Positions 27,495 to 36,152 of a DNA stretch of 64,000 nt are shown here, piece after piece. The notes beneath the pieces are model-generated. The model had not been told where the DNA came from, made no database searches, and saw only the letters and a program-made list of their open reading frames with translations. The DNA is from UBA11612 sp965228575. Its GTDB lineage: Bacteria > Pseudomonadota > Alphaproteobacteria > Rhodospirillales > Rhodospirillaceae. Both the position numbers and the translations under genes were made by a program. The DNA is taken from positions 243,754-307,753 of the forward strand of contig CBDDHW010000001.1 in assembly GCA_965228575.1 (NCBI GenBank). Direction: 5' to 3'. Position 1 is the first letter of the stretch, and each line of letters opens with the position of its first letter.

Positions 27495-28657
27495 TTTGCA
27501 GATTCGCCTTGTATGGATTGTTCAAGCACATCGGCCCACTGAGCCGCAGATTTTGACCAGCTATATGTTGACTCTACACGCGCTCTCGCAGCGCGTCCCA
27601 AAATCTCTCGGCGACGCTCGTCTTGTATTAGTTCGGCGACGGCGGCCGCCAGAGTATCAATATTCTCTGGCGGAACTATTACGCCATCAATCTGATCACG
27701 GATGACCTCTGTAGTTCCTGGCACTGTGGTTCCGATAACAGGAAGTCCTGCAGCCATGGCTTCCAAAAGCACATTCGACATACCCTCATCGCGCGATGGC
27801 AGAAGGAAAATATCTGCGCCTCCGTATATATCCGCCAAAGATTTTTTGTCAGTCCATGGCTTAAACGTAGTCTTGCTTGCGATCCCAAGATCGTTTGCGA
27901 GCATTTTTAATGATTTAAGTTCTGGACCATCCCCCACCAATGTCAATCGCCAGTTCAAATCGCTGTGTAACGTGCCCAAGGCACCGAGTAGTACATCGAG
28001 TCCTTTCTGTTTGACAAAACGACCTACAAATAAAAGCTCAATGTGGCCGGAGGACGAGTAATTTGACTTTGGTGTTATACCGTCCAGGTCAGCGCCCGCG
28101 GGGATCACTTCAATATTGGTGTCTGAATCAAATTGACCGGCAAGTTCCGCCAACCCGTTTGAATTCGCCACCACCGCTGCGGCATCCCGCCATAAATACC
28201 TAATAATCGGTCCGGCCAAGATGTGGTGCATTCGGAGTTCTCCTGGGTCAAATCCAGGAACATCCCCACCTTGCAATGATAGACAGTAGGGCAGTTTTAA
28301 AACGCGTTTCAAAACCCAGCCTATAGGTCCACAGGGGACCGTAAAAAATACTAGCACGGCGTCACATTTCCAATGACGCGCCCATCCTGGTGCAGCCAAC
28401 GATGCCGAGATCAGAAATACAAACATTTCGAATATCGAACAGCGATCCGCATGTCGGCGAAGTGCCGCAACGCGGCGAACCACGACGCCATCCACATGTT
28501 CCGTCAGAGGCAGGTCTCCCCACGCGGCCGTCAGAACGAAAGGCTTGTGACCCTTTGCGACCAACTGGCGAGCGATATGAAGAGTCGCATTCCCCCCTCC
28601 GCCACCTATCGGTGGATACTCATAATTGATAAGGAGGATGCGGCGTGATTGCGTCAA
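27491..28657 (-). CDS. Glycosyltransferase family 4
   Basis: This 388-residue GT-B enzyme begins with ILLINYEYPPIGGGGGNATL, whose Gly-rich loop is typical of GT4, followed by LLFVGRFVKQKGLDVLLGAL and the donor-binding RDEGMSNVLLEAMAAGLPVIG (EX7E). It would add a sugar from a nucleotide donor to a lipid or saccharide acceptor at the cytoplasmic membrane. It is the first gene of a two-gene minus-strand unit with the methyltransferase. Donor and acceptor are unknown. Confidence 0.88.
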   Translation of the reverse strand: MTQSRRILLINYEYPPIGGGGGNATLHIARQLVAKGHKPFVLTAAWGDLPLTEHVDGVVVRRVAALRRHADRCSIFEMFVFLISASLAAPGWARHWKCDAVLVFFTVPCGPIGWVLKRVLKLPYCLSLQGGDVPGFDPGELRMHHILAGPIIRYLWRDAAAVVANSNGLAELAGQFDSDTNIEVIPAGADLDGITPKSNYSSSGHIELLFVGRFVKQKGLDVLLGALGTLHSDLNWRLTLVGDGPELKSLKMLANDLGIASKTTFKPWTDKKSLADIYGGADIFLLPSRDEGMSNVLLEAMAAGLPVIGTTVPGTTEVIRDQIDGVIVPPENIDTLAAAVAELIQDERRREILGRAARARVESTYSWSKSAAQWADVLEQSIQGESAK

Positions 28658-28788
28658 CTGACGATACCTGTGTAATGGCTATGGGTGATGACAAACGGTC
28701 TTTCCTTGCCGTATCAGACTCTATGTAGGCGATACAAGATTAGCATTGTGTCTCCGCTGTATTTAAACCTCTGGGTTAGGAACAACGC

Positions 28789-29697
28789 TTGAAACGTCTC
28801 TCACGATCAACACTTTTTGCTGCAAAAGCGGTGATTGGTGTTTCGGCGCTTGTGGCCGTGGTTTTCCACGTTCCTCTCGACGGGACGTTGGAAGCGCTGA
28901 GCGATCTAACGCTGCTCGATGGCTTGGTTGCGTTCAGTCTTTATTTTGTTGCTCACGGGGTAAATGCCCTCAGGCTCCGTCTTCTTCTTCCGGGCCTTTC
29001 TGTCACGCAGGCCCTACGTTTCACCATGATTGCCGTCCTATATGGTACGGCGCTACCCGGTCAGCTTGCCGGGGACGCTGTTAAAGCGTTTCGGTTGACG
29101 CGCGCGGCGTCGCGAGCTGGGGATGTCAGCGCAACGATAGGTGCAGTCGCATTGGACAAGGTGATCGGTTTATTTGCCTTGTTGTTCCTTACAGCGATTG
29201 GACTGGTTTTTAGCCTGGAGAGCTTTGAACCCGACCTTATCATATTCGTCAGCATCACCCTTACATTGGTTACTGTCGCTTTTCTCATCGTTTTAACCGC
29301 GCCCATGCCCCAGATACTAAGAAAGCTAAACCCCGGCATTGGAGCGTGGCGAGAAGGAGTCTTACGGCCACGCATATTAGCTCTGTCCCTTTTGGCGGGT
29401 GTGATCTTTCAGAGCCTATCAATTTCCGTTTTTATCGTGCTTGGATTGGCGATAGGTCTCGACCTATCTCCAGCGGTTTGGGCTGTGGTTGTCGGGTTAA
29501 TTTCTCTAGTGCTGCTTGTACCTATAACTGTGGCGGGAGTGGGTCTTCGCGATGCGTCGCTTGTCGCGATCTTATCCGCCCTCGGACAAAGCGCGAGCGC
29601 TGCATTCGCTTTATCCTTGGCGCTCTTATTATTGAATCTTGCCGGCGCTGTTGTTGGTTTACTCGCCGATCTTGGTGGCCGAGACGAAAATGCTTAA
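28789..29697 (+). CDS. Flippase-like/lysylphosphatidylglycerol synthase TM-region family membrane protein
   Basis: The 302-residue protein has about seven or eight hydrophobic segments and the family stretch MIAVLYGTALPGQLAGDAVKAFRL near residues 80-103, as in the UPF0104/AglD-type proteins. Relatives appear in glycan clusters and may help move or process lipid-linked sugars. Initiation is apparently TTG at 28789 with TTAGGAA upstream. It is divergent from the GT4 gene and its end overlaps the convergent methyltransferase by 4 bp. Confidence 0.78.
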   Translation: MKRLSRSTLFAAKAVIGVSALVAVVFHVPLDGTLEALSDLTLLDGLVAFSLYFVAHGVNALRLRLLLPGLSVTQALRFTMIAVLYGTALPGQLAGDAVKAFRLTRAASRAGDVSATIGAVALDKVIGLFALLFLTAIGLVFSLESFEPDLIIFVSITLTLVTVAFLIVLTAPMPQILRKLNPGIGAWREGVLRPRILALSLLAGVIFQSLSISVFIVLGLAIGLDLSPAVWAVVVGLISLVLLVPITVAGVGLRDASLVAILSALGQSASAAFALSLALLLLNLAGAVVGLLADLGGRDENA

Positions 29698-30605
29698 GGC
29701 TTTTTTGTCACGGTAATGATTAACGGGGTCCACCCCTGAAGCGCCACTATCAAGTGCGCGATCGCGCGGCTTAAACCACACCGTTGGATAAATTTAACGA
29801 GACGACGGAGCACATCCAACGCCATCCAGCGATCGACATCCGCTGTGCTCATGCGTTCAATGAATTTGTCCTCACCCAACGAGTGCACGGTTAATGGCGT
29901 CGAATACGCAATGGCCTTTAAATGTCGCCGAACCCAAAACGGGTTTATTTCTGTTCGGATGGTGGCAGCAAATTCGGGATTTCGGCGGTATACCCATTTA
30001 ATCCACCATTTAAAGAAACCATTCGAGATAATTGGTGGATGAAATGCGGCATGATGTCCGTCGAAGTACGAAAAATAATTCGGGCAAATAATCTGTAACG
30101 TTCCGCCAGGTTTCAGTACGCGGACAGCTTCACGCAAGACCTTTGTGGGATCGAGGACGTGTTCAAGAACATTCGAGGAGTATACAATATCGAAGCTGCG
30201 GTCGGGAAAAGGAATTGTTTCGCCGAGGGCGTTCCTTATACGCGCCGGATCAAGTCCGTTTTCCTGGATGAGCTTGTTCGCAACGTCAGCAGAATATTCA
30301 AAACCGTCTCCTTCCGGCTCTAATCCCCAGGCGTCAATGCCGAACTTTTTTTGCCAAACTATATGGTTAACGCCACACCCTGTGCCTATTTCGAGAACTT
30401 TTTTTCCTTGAAGAGGAACAAATTCCTCAAGAACCTGTGCCATATTTTCCGCTTTTCGCGGATCAAGCGTGTCGGCTGCAAATTTATCCCGGTCGACTTT
30501 CATCAAGGATGAAAAATATGCACCTTGCGTATCGCGCACCTTGGCGAACGCCTCGGGTGTTATAGTGCAAAATTCTGTTGAGAGCGCAGCCGGATCAATG
30601 GTCAT
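29694..30605 (-). CDS. Class I SAM-dependent methyltransferase
   Basis: A 303-residue protein with KVLEIGTGCGVNHIVWQKKF near residues 69-88 (motif I), DIVYSSNVLEHVLDP and VRVLKPGGTLQIICPNY, the methyltransferase 11 pattern. The C-terminal 100 residues are not recognised. Its start overlaps the asnB-like stop by 4 bp, making it the last gene of a GT2-asnB-methyltransferase unit. A sugar or lipid substrate is inferred from context. Confidence 0.82.
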   Translation of the reverse strand: MTIDPAALSTEFCTITPEAFAKVRDTQGAYFSSLMKVDRDKFAADTLDPRKAENMAQVLEEFVPLQGKKVLEIGTGCGVNHIVWQKKFGIDAWGLEPEGDGFEYSADVANKLIQENGLDPARIRNALGETIPFPDRSFDIVYSSNVLEHVLDPTKVLREAVRVLKPGGTLQIICPNYFSYFDGHHAAFHPPIISNGFFKWWIKWVYRRNPEFAATIRTEINPFWVRRHLKAIAYSTPLTVHSLGEDKFIERMSTADVDRWMALDVLRRLVKFIQRCGLSRAIAHLIVALQGWTPLIITVTKKP

Positions 30606-32479
30606 GTCGGCGTACTTTCTTTAACGCTATGGCTAAGTGACAGCCAGCTCCATAATGCGAGTCGGTCATCGCGTCGCCCCTCCACATGCGCGGCCCAGCG
30701 GTCACTCATTTCCTTTGAGTCTATAAAGGGAACGCTCGCTTCAGAGGGTTTTTTCCATGACTTGAGCCACCGCGATAAGGGAATCCCAAATCCCTTTTTC
30801 CGTCTATGGATGATGTCAGAAGGAAGTCGATTTTTTAGGGTTTGCTTCAGGATCCATTTCGTCGTGAACCCACCTATGGCATCGCCCTCAAGTTTGTATT
30901 GCCATGGCAAGCGCCGGGCAAAATCGACAAGTTCGTTATCAAGAAAGGGGGCCCTAACCTCTAAAGAAGCCATCATGCTGGCGCGGTCCGACTTCACCAA
31001 AATACCGTCGGTCAAATAAAACCGTGTGTAAAAGTCCAAAACACGATCGACAATATGCGGGCTAGGAACGGCATCCCATGCGGCGATGGCTTCGCTATAA
31101 AGTTCGTCGGCGGAAACGGTTTCGGAAAACAAATCGGAAATTTCCTCCGGCTGCAACGGCGCGAGCCAACGCGGGTTCCATTGTGCCGGTGGATACATGA
31201 GTCCCTTGAGACCCCGGTTCATCACAAAATCAAGGCTCATATTGCGGTCTGACTGAGGTAGGTGAGCGGCCACCGCGGCGACCGCCGAGTGAAGGGGCTT
31301 CGGCATGAATTTGCGATAGATCTTCGCGCGCTCAAGAACGCGGAAAGGGTCGTAGCCTGCAAATAACTCATCGCCGCCATCTCCTGAGAGCGCGACGGTT
31401 ACGTGTTTACGCGCAAATGCGGCTAGTAAGGATGTAGGCAAGATCGAACTATCACCCAACGGTTCGCCGATTTGAAACAGTAAGGTGGGCACCGTTGCCT
31501 GTAAGGCGTCCAGATCGCATATTTCCAAGTGATGAGTGCTACCGATGTGAAGGGCGACTTCCTCCGCGAAGGCAGATTCATCAAAGCTAGTTTCCCGGAA
31601 GCCCATGGAAAACGTCTTCAATTGATCTGCAGGTCTTGAGTCCGCTGCAAAGCTCAAGATCGCGCTCGAGTCTACGCCGCCTGAGAGAAAAATTCCGAGA
31701 GGAACATCTGCATCCAAACGCAATGAAACGGCGCGGTTTAAAAGCGTTTCCAGTTCTTCCGTCAACTCCTCGACGGGTTTTTCCGGCGATGTTTCAGGAT
31801 TGATTTCAAATCGCCAGTATGGGCGCGTTGAATAAGAACCGGTTGTCGCGTCAATGGTAACGGTGTGTCCGGCTCGCACTTTTGCAATGTTCTCATAAGG
31901 GGTGTGCTCTCCAGGGAAAAACCCATGCGCAAAAAATTTCATCAAACCCATTTTTGATGTTGAAGCACCACGGATTGAAGGATGGCGCAGGAGAGCGGGA
32001 AGTTCGGAGGCAAAAACGAAAGCAGTATTTGTCGCCCCGTAAAAAAGTGGTTTCTCCCCAAATCTGTCTCGGGCGAGGGTCAGTTCTTTTTTGTGGCGCT
32101 CGTAAATAGCAACGGTGAACATGCCGTTCAGCTTTGGCCACAAATCCGTGCCCCAGGTTTTGTAACCGTGAATCAAAACCTCTGTGTCGGAATGGTCCGT
32201 CTGGAATCGACAACCAAGAGCTTCCAGCTGCTGGCGCAGAGCTCTGTGGTTATAAATTTCACCATTGAAAACAACGCATACATCGCCGTTGGCATCCCAC
32301 ATCGGCTGGGCTCCACCTGGAACATCAACGACAGCGAGCCGCCGGCTACCTAAAAAAACCGGGAGATGCTGGTCTGCAAAATGACCTTCACCGTCCGGTC
32401 CGCGATGGACCAGTGCATCTGTCATAGCTTTGATGTCAGTCGATGAACCAGCGCCTATGAAGCCTGCGATACCGCACAT
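30602..32479 (-). CDS. asnB: Asparagine synthase (glutamine-hydrolysing) family amidotransferase
   Basis: The protein begins MCGIAGFIGAG, exposing the catalytic Cys2 of a class II glutaminase domain (residues 1 to about 200), and continues with the ATP-pyrophosphatase domain carrying SGGVDSSAIL near residue 266 and ALSGDGGDELFAGYD. AsnB makes asparagine, but paralogues in polysaccharide clusters often amidate sugars such as uronic acids. The position between GT2 and a methyltransferase, with a UDP-glucuronate epimerase in the window, makes a glycan role reasonable. At 625 residues it is in the range of such paralogues. Confidence 0.88.
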   Translation of the reverse strand: MCGIAGFIGAGSSTDIKAMTDALVHRGPDGEGHFADQHLPVFLGSRRLAVVDVPGGAQPMWDANGDVCVVFNGEIYNHRALRQQLEALGCRFQTDHSDTEVLIHGYKTWGTDLWPKLNGMFTVAIYERHKKELTLARDRFGEKPLFYGATNTAFVFASELPALLRHPSIRGASTSKMGLMKFFAHGFFPGEHTPYENIAKVRAGHTVTIDATTGSYSTRPYWRFEINPETSPEKPVEELTEELETLLNRAVSLRLDADVPLGIFLSGGVDSSAILSFAADSRPADQLKTFSMGFRETSFDESAFAEEVALHIGSTHHLEICDLDALQATVPTLLFQIGEPLGDSSILPTSLLAAFARKHVTVALSGDGGDELFAGYDPFRVLERAKIYRKFMPKPLHSAVAAVAAHLPQSDRNMSLDFVMNRGLKGLMYPPAQWNPRWLAPLQPEEISDLFSETVSADELYSEAIAAWDAVPSPHIVDRVLDFYTRFYLTDGILVKSDRASMMASLEVRAPFLDNELVDFARRLPWQYKLEGDAIGGFTTKWILKQTLKNRLPSDIIHRRKKGFGIPLSRWLKSWKKPSEASVPFIDSKEMSDRWAAHVEGRRDDRLALWSWLSLSHSVKESTPT

Positions 32480-32488
32480 GGTTATAAA

Positions 32489-33472
32489 TCACGACACGTT
32501 GCGCGCATCGCTCGCGTCGTCAAAATTTTGCAATTCCTTCACGGTGTACGGGCGCTTGTCCTGAGATTCGTAGTAAATGCGAACGAGAACTTCGGCAAGC
32601 AGCCCCATCAACATGCACATGACGCCAGAGATAAAGCCTAGGGTAAACAGCAGCGGTAATGGCGTTTCAACGAAGGATGTCCCATCAATAAGCTTCAAGT
32701 ATAAAGCCCAAAATCCCGCGGCAAGCGATATAGCGAAGAACCCAAGGCCGACCATCCCAAAGATGTAGATGGGTTTCGTTTCATATTGGGTGAGAAATTT
32801 CACGACCATAAGGTCGAGCAACACCTTAAACGCTCGGCTAAGCCCGTATTTTGATTTTCCAGCCCGGCGAGGATGATGTGTAACCGGCAGCTCAGTTACG
32901 CGGGCGCCTTGCCACTTCGCATATATTGGAACAAAGCGATGCATCTCCCCGTAAAGCCGAAAGCCTTCTAAAACATCTCGGCGGTACGCCTTCAATGTGC
33001 ATCCATAATCTTTTAGAGGCACACCTGAAACCCAACTAATCAGGGCATTGGCGATGCGGCTCGGAAGTGTGCGGGTGAGGTAGTCGTCTTGACGACTTCG
33101 CCGCCATCCAGAAACGACGCCATAACCCTCGTCCAGTTTATTTAGAAGCTTGCCGATGTCTGCAGGATCATTTTGTAAATCACCGTCCATGGGCACGATC
33201 ACGTTACCGCGCGCATGATCGATGCCTGCCATCATTGCTGCTGTTTGGCCAACGTTACGTTTAAACGTAATAGTGCGAATGCGAGACTCTGCTTGGGCCG
33301 CGAGGGACAATTTCTCTCCGGTGCCATCGGTTGATCCATCATCGATAAAGATAATTTCGTAAGGACGATCTAGGCCGTTCAGCGCCTCGGTTAATGACGC
33401 AACCAAGGACTCTACATTCTCAGCTTCATCATACATCGGAATGATGACGGATATGAGATCTTGCACGGTCAC
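32489..33472 (-). CDS. Glycosyltransferase family 2 (dolichol-phosphate mannosyltransferase-like) with two membrane segments
   Basis: The 327-residue protein has a GT2 domain with SVIIPMYDEAENVESLV, IIFIDDGSTDGTGEKL, PMDGDLQNDPADI (DxD region) and a RRSRQDD motif, followed by two hydrophobic segments near residues 230-255 and 270-295. This is the polyprenyl-phosphate sugar transferase type (ArnC, GtrB, DPM1). It probably loads a sugar onto undecaprenyl phosphate. It leads the minus-strand unit 9 bp before asnB. Confidence 0.88.
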   Translation of the reverse strand: MTVQDLISVIIPMYDEAENVESLVASLTEALNGLDRPYEIIFIDDGSTDGTGEKLSLAAQAESRIRTITFKRNVGQTAAMMAGIDHARGNVIVPMDGDLQNDPADIGKLLNKLDEGYGVVSGWRRSRQDDYLTRTLPSRIANALISWVSGVPLKDYGCTLKAYRRDVLEGFRLYGEMHRFVPIYAKWQGARVTELPVTHHPRRAGKSKYGLSRAFKVLLDLMVVKFLTQYETKPIYIFGMVGLGFFAISLAAGFWALYLKLIDGTSFVETPLPLLFTLGFISGVMCMLMGLLAEVLVRIYYESQDKRPYTVKELQNFDDASDARNVS

Positions 33473-33781
33473 GGCGCGATTTATCTCCTGACAAACTGTT
33501 CCTCTGGATTTGTACTCTCTTTTGTAAGGCGCGCAGCGGCTATGGAAAAGTAAAATCCTCTACTATTCGATATGGAACAGTAGCTTTAGAGGAAAAGGTG
33601 AATACAGAGTGCGCGTGTGACAAAATCGAAAGAAGAAATATTTGCGCGACTCCTATCTCCTAGAGTTACGCGGTTCTTAGTCCGAAGAAAATACATGGCC
33701 GACGTCTACGCTCTCTCGCGTGGAGTCACGCAATTCAAACGATAATTTAAAGCGCAGTATTTTTAGTTGCGATCTGCGTGA
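33473..33781. other. Intergenic region between GT2 and tRNA-Ala
   Basis: About 309 bp without a confident gene. A 42-codon plus-strand frame (GTG 33617 to TAA 33745) is open but has no ribosome binding site or recognised homologue. The GT2 promoter should lie here, and nothing clear was identified. Confidence 0.4.
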
Positions 33782-33857
33782 TGGTGGAGCCGAGCGGGAT
33801 CGAACCGCCGACCTCGACGTTGCGAACGTCGCGCTCTCCCAACTGAGCTACGGCCCC
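33782..33857 (-). tRNA. tRNA-Ala (anticodon CGC)
   Basis: The minus strand folds into a full cloverleaf: acceptor GGGGCCG/CGGCTCC with one G-U pair, D-stem GCTC/GAGC, anticodon stem CGACG/CGTCG around TTCGCAA (anticodon CGC, reading GCG), T-stem GGCGG/CCGC with TTCGATC, discriminator A and an encoded CCA. It stands alone between the glycan island and yggT. Confidence 0.95.
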
Positions 33858-34076
33858 GTATCAACGCTGGAGCGGGCAACGCTTATGCGTCGCTTCCGCA
33901 AAATCGGCGGGAGAATGGTGTGAAAGGCCCCTGAAGTCAAGGTAACGGAGGGGTGCATTAGCCAACGGTTTTGTGGGAATACTGAGATTTTCTCCAACTT
34001 GCACCCTTAAGACCTGATGAGTAGTGTGGCGCCTGACCGACGTAGGTTGTCACGAACTCAGAGAGCGATATCGCAC

Positions 34077-34376
34077 ATGAATACGATTCTCCTGCCATTG
34101 CTTAGCGTCGTTGACCTCGCATTGAACCTTTACACGTGGGCGATAATCATTTCGGTTGTTTTAAGTTGGCTGGTCGCATTCAACGTCATCAATACCTACA
34201 ATCGGTTTGTGCATATGGTGATTTCTTCACTAAATCAGATTGTAGAGCCGGCGTTGCGGCGCATCCGTCAATTCGTTCCTATCTTTGGTGGCCTTGATTT
34301 GTCGCCGATTGTCTTGTTGCTTGCAATTTACTTTCTGCGCCAAGTCTTGTTTCAGTTGCGCCTCGAACTTGTTTAG
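34077..34376 (+). CDS. YggT-family membrane protein
   Basis: The 99-residue product from ATG 34077 has two hydrophobic helices (about residues 5-30 and 75-95) and the YggT pattern VVDLALNLYTWAIIISVVLSW, then NQIVEPALRRIRQFVP and GGLDLSPIVLLLAIYFLR. YggT proteins are small membrane proteins tied to division or osmotic stress in other bacteria. An upstream ATG at 34017 would add 20 basic residues not seen in the family. folD follows at 69 bp. Confidence 0.88.
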   Translation: MNTILLPLLSVVDLALNLYTWAIIISVVLSWLVAFNVINTYNRFVHMVISSLNQIVEPALRRIRQFVPIFGGLDLSPIVLLLAIYFLRQVLFQLRLELV

Positions 34377-34445
34377 CTTGCTCGCCATTACCGGCATGAG
34401 GACGGTTGATGGTTTTGCGAAAAGCGCACAGCAATGGATGCATTC

Positions 34446-35357
34446 ATGAGTACAGCAAAAGTTATTGATGGCAAAGACGCATCAGCGAGGCTCAAAGCAG
34501 GAGTCATGACCGCGACTGCTCAGCTAAAGGAAAAGCACGGAGTTGTTCCCGGTTTGGCGACCGTGCTCGTTGGTGAAGATCCAGCGAGTCAGGTTTATGT
34601 CCGCAACAAACAAAAGACAGCAACTGCTGCGGGAATGAACTCTTATCAGCACGACTTATCCGCAGAGACCAGCGAAGCCGATCTTCTCAATCTCATAGAG
34701 ACGCTCAATGCGGATGCGGCGGTAAACGGCATATTGGTTCAACTGCCGGTGCCTAAACACATCGATCCATTCAAAGTCATCACCGCAATATCTCCCGCTA
34801 AGGATGTTGATGGCCTTCATCCGGAAAACGCTGGGCGTCTTGTTGCTGGTGGTGACGCGCTGGTTCCCTGCACGCCACTTGGGTGTCTTATGCTGCTTAA
34901 GGATACTGTCGGTGATTTGTCGGGAAAGCGAGCGCTGGTGATGGGCCGCTCAAATCTGGTCGGCAAACCCATGGCGCACTTGTTGCTGAATGAGAACTGT
35001 ACGGTAACCATTGCGCATTCCCGCACCGTAGACCTCCCTGCTCTCTGCCGAACAATGGATATTGCGGTTGCGGCGATGGGTCAGGCCGAAATGGTGCGCG
35101 GCGATTGGATCAAACCAGGCGCCACAGTGATCGACGTTGGAATAAAGCGCGTTCCCGCCGCTGACGGTAAAACAAAGCTCGTTGGTGACGTCGACTACAG
35201 TGAGGCAGCGCAGGTTGCAGGTGCAATCACACCAGTTCCTGGGGGGGTTGGACCCATGACCATCGCGTGTTTGATGCTAAATACTTTAAAGGCATGCTGC
35301 CGCGTCTACGGTATTACTGACGTGCCCATACCGACAACGCTGCCGCCGGCAGAATAA
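34446..35357 (+). CDS. folD: Bifunctional methylenetetrahydrofolate dehydrogenase/cyclohydrolase FolD
   Basis: FolD interconverts 5,10-methylene-, methenyl- and 10-formyl-THF. Motifs include VGEDPASQVYVRNKQKTA with the catalytic Lys, NGILVQLPVPKHID, the NADP loop GRSNLVGKPMAHLLL and PVPGGVGPMT. An ATG at 34434 is also in frame; 34446 gives the usual MSTAKVIDGK beginning and has GGA 7 bases before it. Length is about 303 residues, normal for the family. Confidence 0.95.
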   Translation: MSTAKVIDGKDASARLKAGVMTATAQLKEKHGVVPGLATVLVGEDPASQVYVRNKQKTATAAGMNSYQHDLSAETSEADLLNLIETLNADAAVNGILVQLPVPKHIDPFKVITAISPAKDVDGLHPENAGRLVAGGDALVPCTPLGCLMLLKDTVGDLSGKRALVMGRSNLVGKPMAHLLLNENCTVTIAHSRTVDLPALCRTMDIAVAAMGQAEMVRGDWIKPGATVIDVGIKRVPAADGKTKLVGDVDYSEAAQVAGAITPVPGGVGPMTIACLMLNTLKACCRVYGITDVPIPTTLPPAE

Positions 35358-35359
35358 GT

Positions 35360-36127
35360 TTAATCGAACTTGCTGAAATCCGGCGGGCGTTTCTCAAGAA
35401 ACGCTGTCGCCGCCTCTTTAAATTCTGGCGACGTCAAACTATCCCGCACAGCTTCGGCTTCCAGCGCTATACGCGCGGAAACCTCTTCTATATCGGCGCG
35501 CATAAGAGCCTTTGTCTGGCGAATGGTTGAGGGTGGTTTAGTCGCCAACTTGGCGGCTACGTTCTGCGCAACTTTCATTAATTCGTCTGGCTCAACCACC
35601 TCATTGATTATGCCAAGGTGCGCTGCGTGCTGGGCATCAAATACGTCGCCAAGCAGTAGCATTTCGCTAGCCCGCGCAATCCCAATTGTCCGCGGTAAGA
35701 ACAGTGTTGAAGCAAATTCCGGCACTATAGCGATATTGACGAACGGCAATTGAAATCTCGCTGCGGGCACGGCGTAAACCAGGTCGCAATGAAAGAGCAA
35801 TGTTGTACCAATCCCGATTGCTAAACCGTTGACAGCTGCGATTACGGGTTTGGGAAATCTCGAAAGACAGGTCATGAACTTGAAAACCGGCGCATCAAGA
35901 GACATCGGCGGGTTTTCCAAAAAATCTTTCAGATCATTTCCCGCAGTAAAGCTGTCTCCTGTACCAGTAAAGATAACAACACGTACCTCTGCATCGCCCG
36001 CCGCGGCGGTCAGTACTGCGGTTGCCTCAGAATACATTTCCGTCAGGAGCGCGTTTTTCTTGTCCGGGCGATTAAACGACACGGTGAGAACGCCACCGCC
36101 TTTCTGAGTGCGGATGTAATCTGTCAT
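35360..36127 (-). CDS. Enoyl-CoA hydratase/isomerase family protein
   Basis: This 255-residue crotonase-fold protein contains FTGTGDSFTAGNDLKDF (oxyanion-hole loop), KPVIAAVNGLAIGIGTTL and CDLVYAVPAARFQLPFVNIA followed by VPE. The second catalytic Glu position appears as Val-Pro-Glu. Crotonases act on acyl-CoA in beta-oxidation or other routes, and the substrate is not given by context. It follows argG on the minus strand after 25 bp and is convergent with folD. Confidence 0.85.
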   Translation of the reverse strand: MTDYIRTQKGGGVLTVSFNRPDKKNALLTEMYSEATAVLTAAAGDAEVRVVIFTGTGDSFTAGNDLKDFLENPPMSLDAPVFKFMTCLSRFPKPVIAAVNGLAIGIGTTLLFHCDLVYAVPAARFQLPFVNIAIVPEFASTLFLPRTIGIARASEMLLLGDVFDAQHAAHLGIINEVVEPDELMKVAQNVAAKLATKPPSTIRQTKALMRADIEEVSARIALEAEAVRDSLTSPEFKEAATAFLEKRPPDFSKFD

Positions 36128-36152
36128 AACGCGTCCTTCCTATTCGCGAGCG

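Noticed and set aside
26766..33472. Genomic island bounded by the tRNA-Ala gene
   Set aside because: No integrase and no direct repeat of the tRNA 3' end was found, so tRNA-targeted integration is not supported.
33617..33745. 42-codon frame before tRNA-Ala
   Set aside because: No ribosome binding site and no family resemblance; chance open frame is likely.
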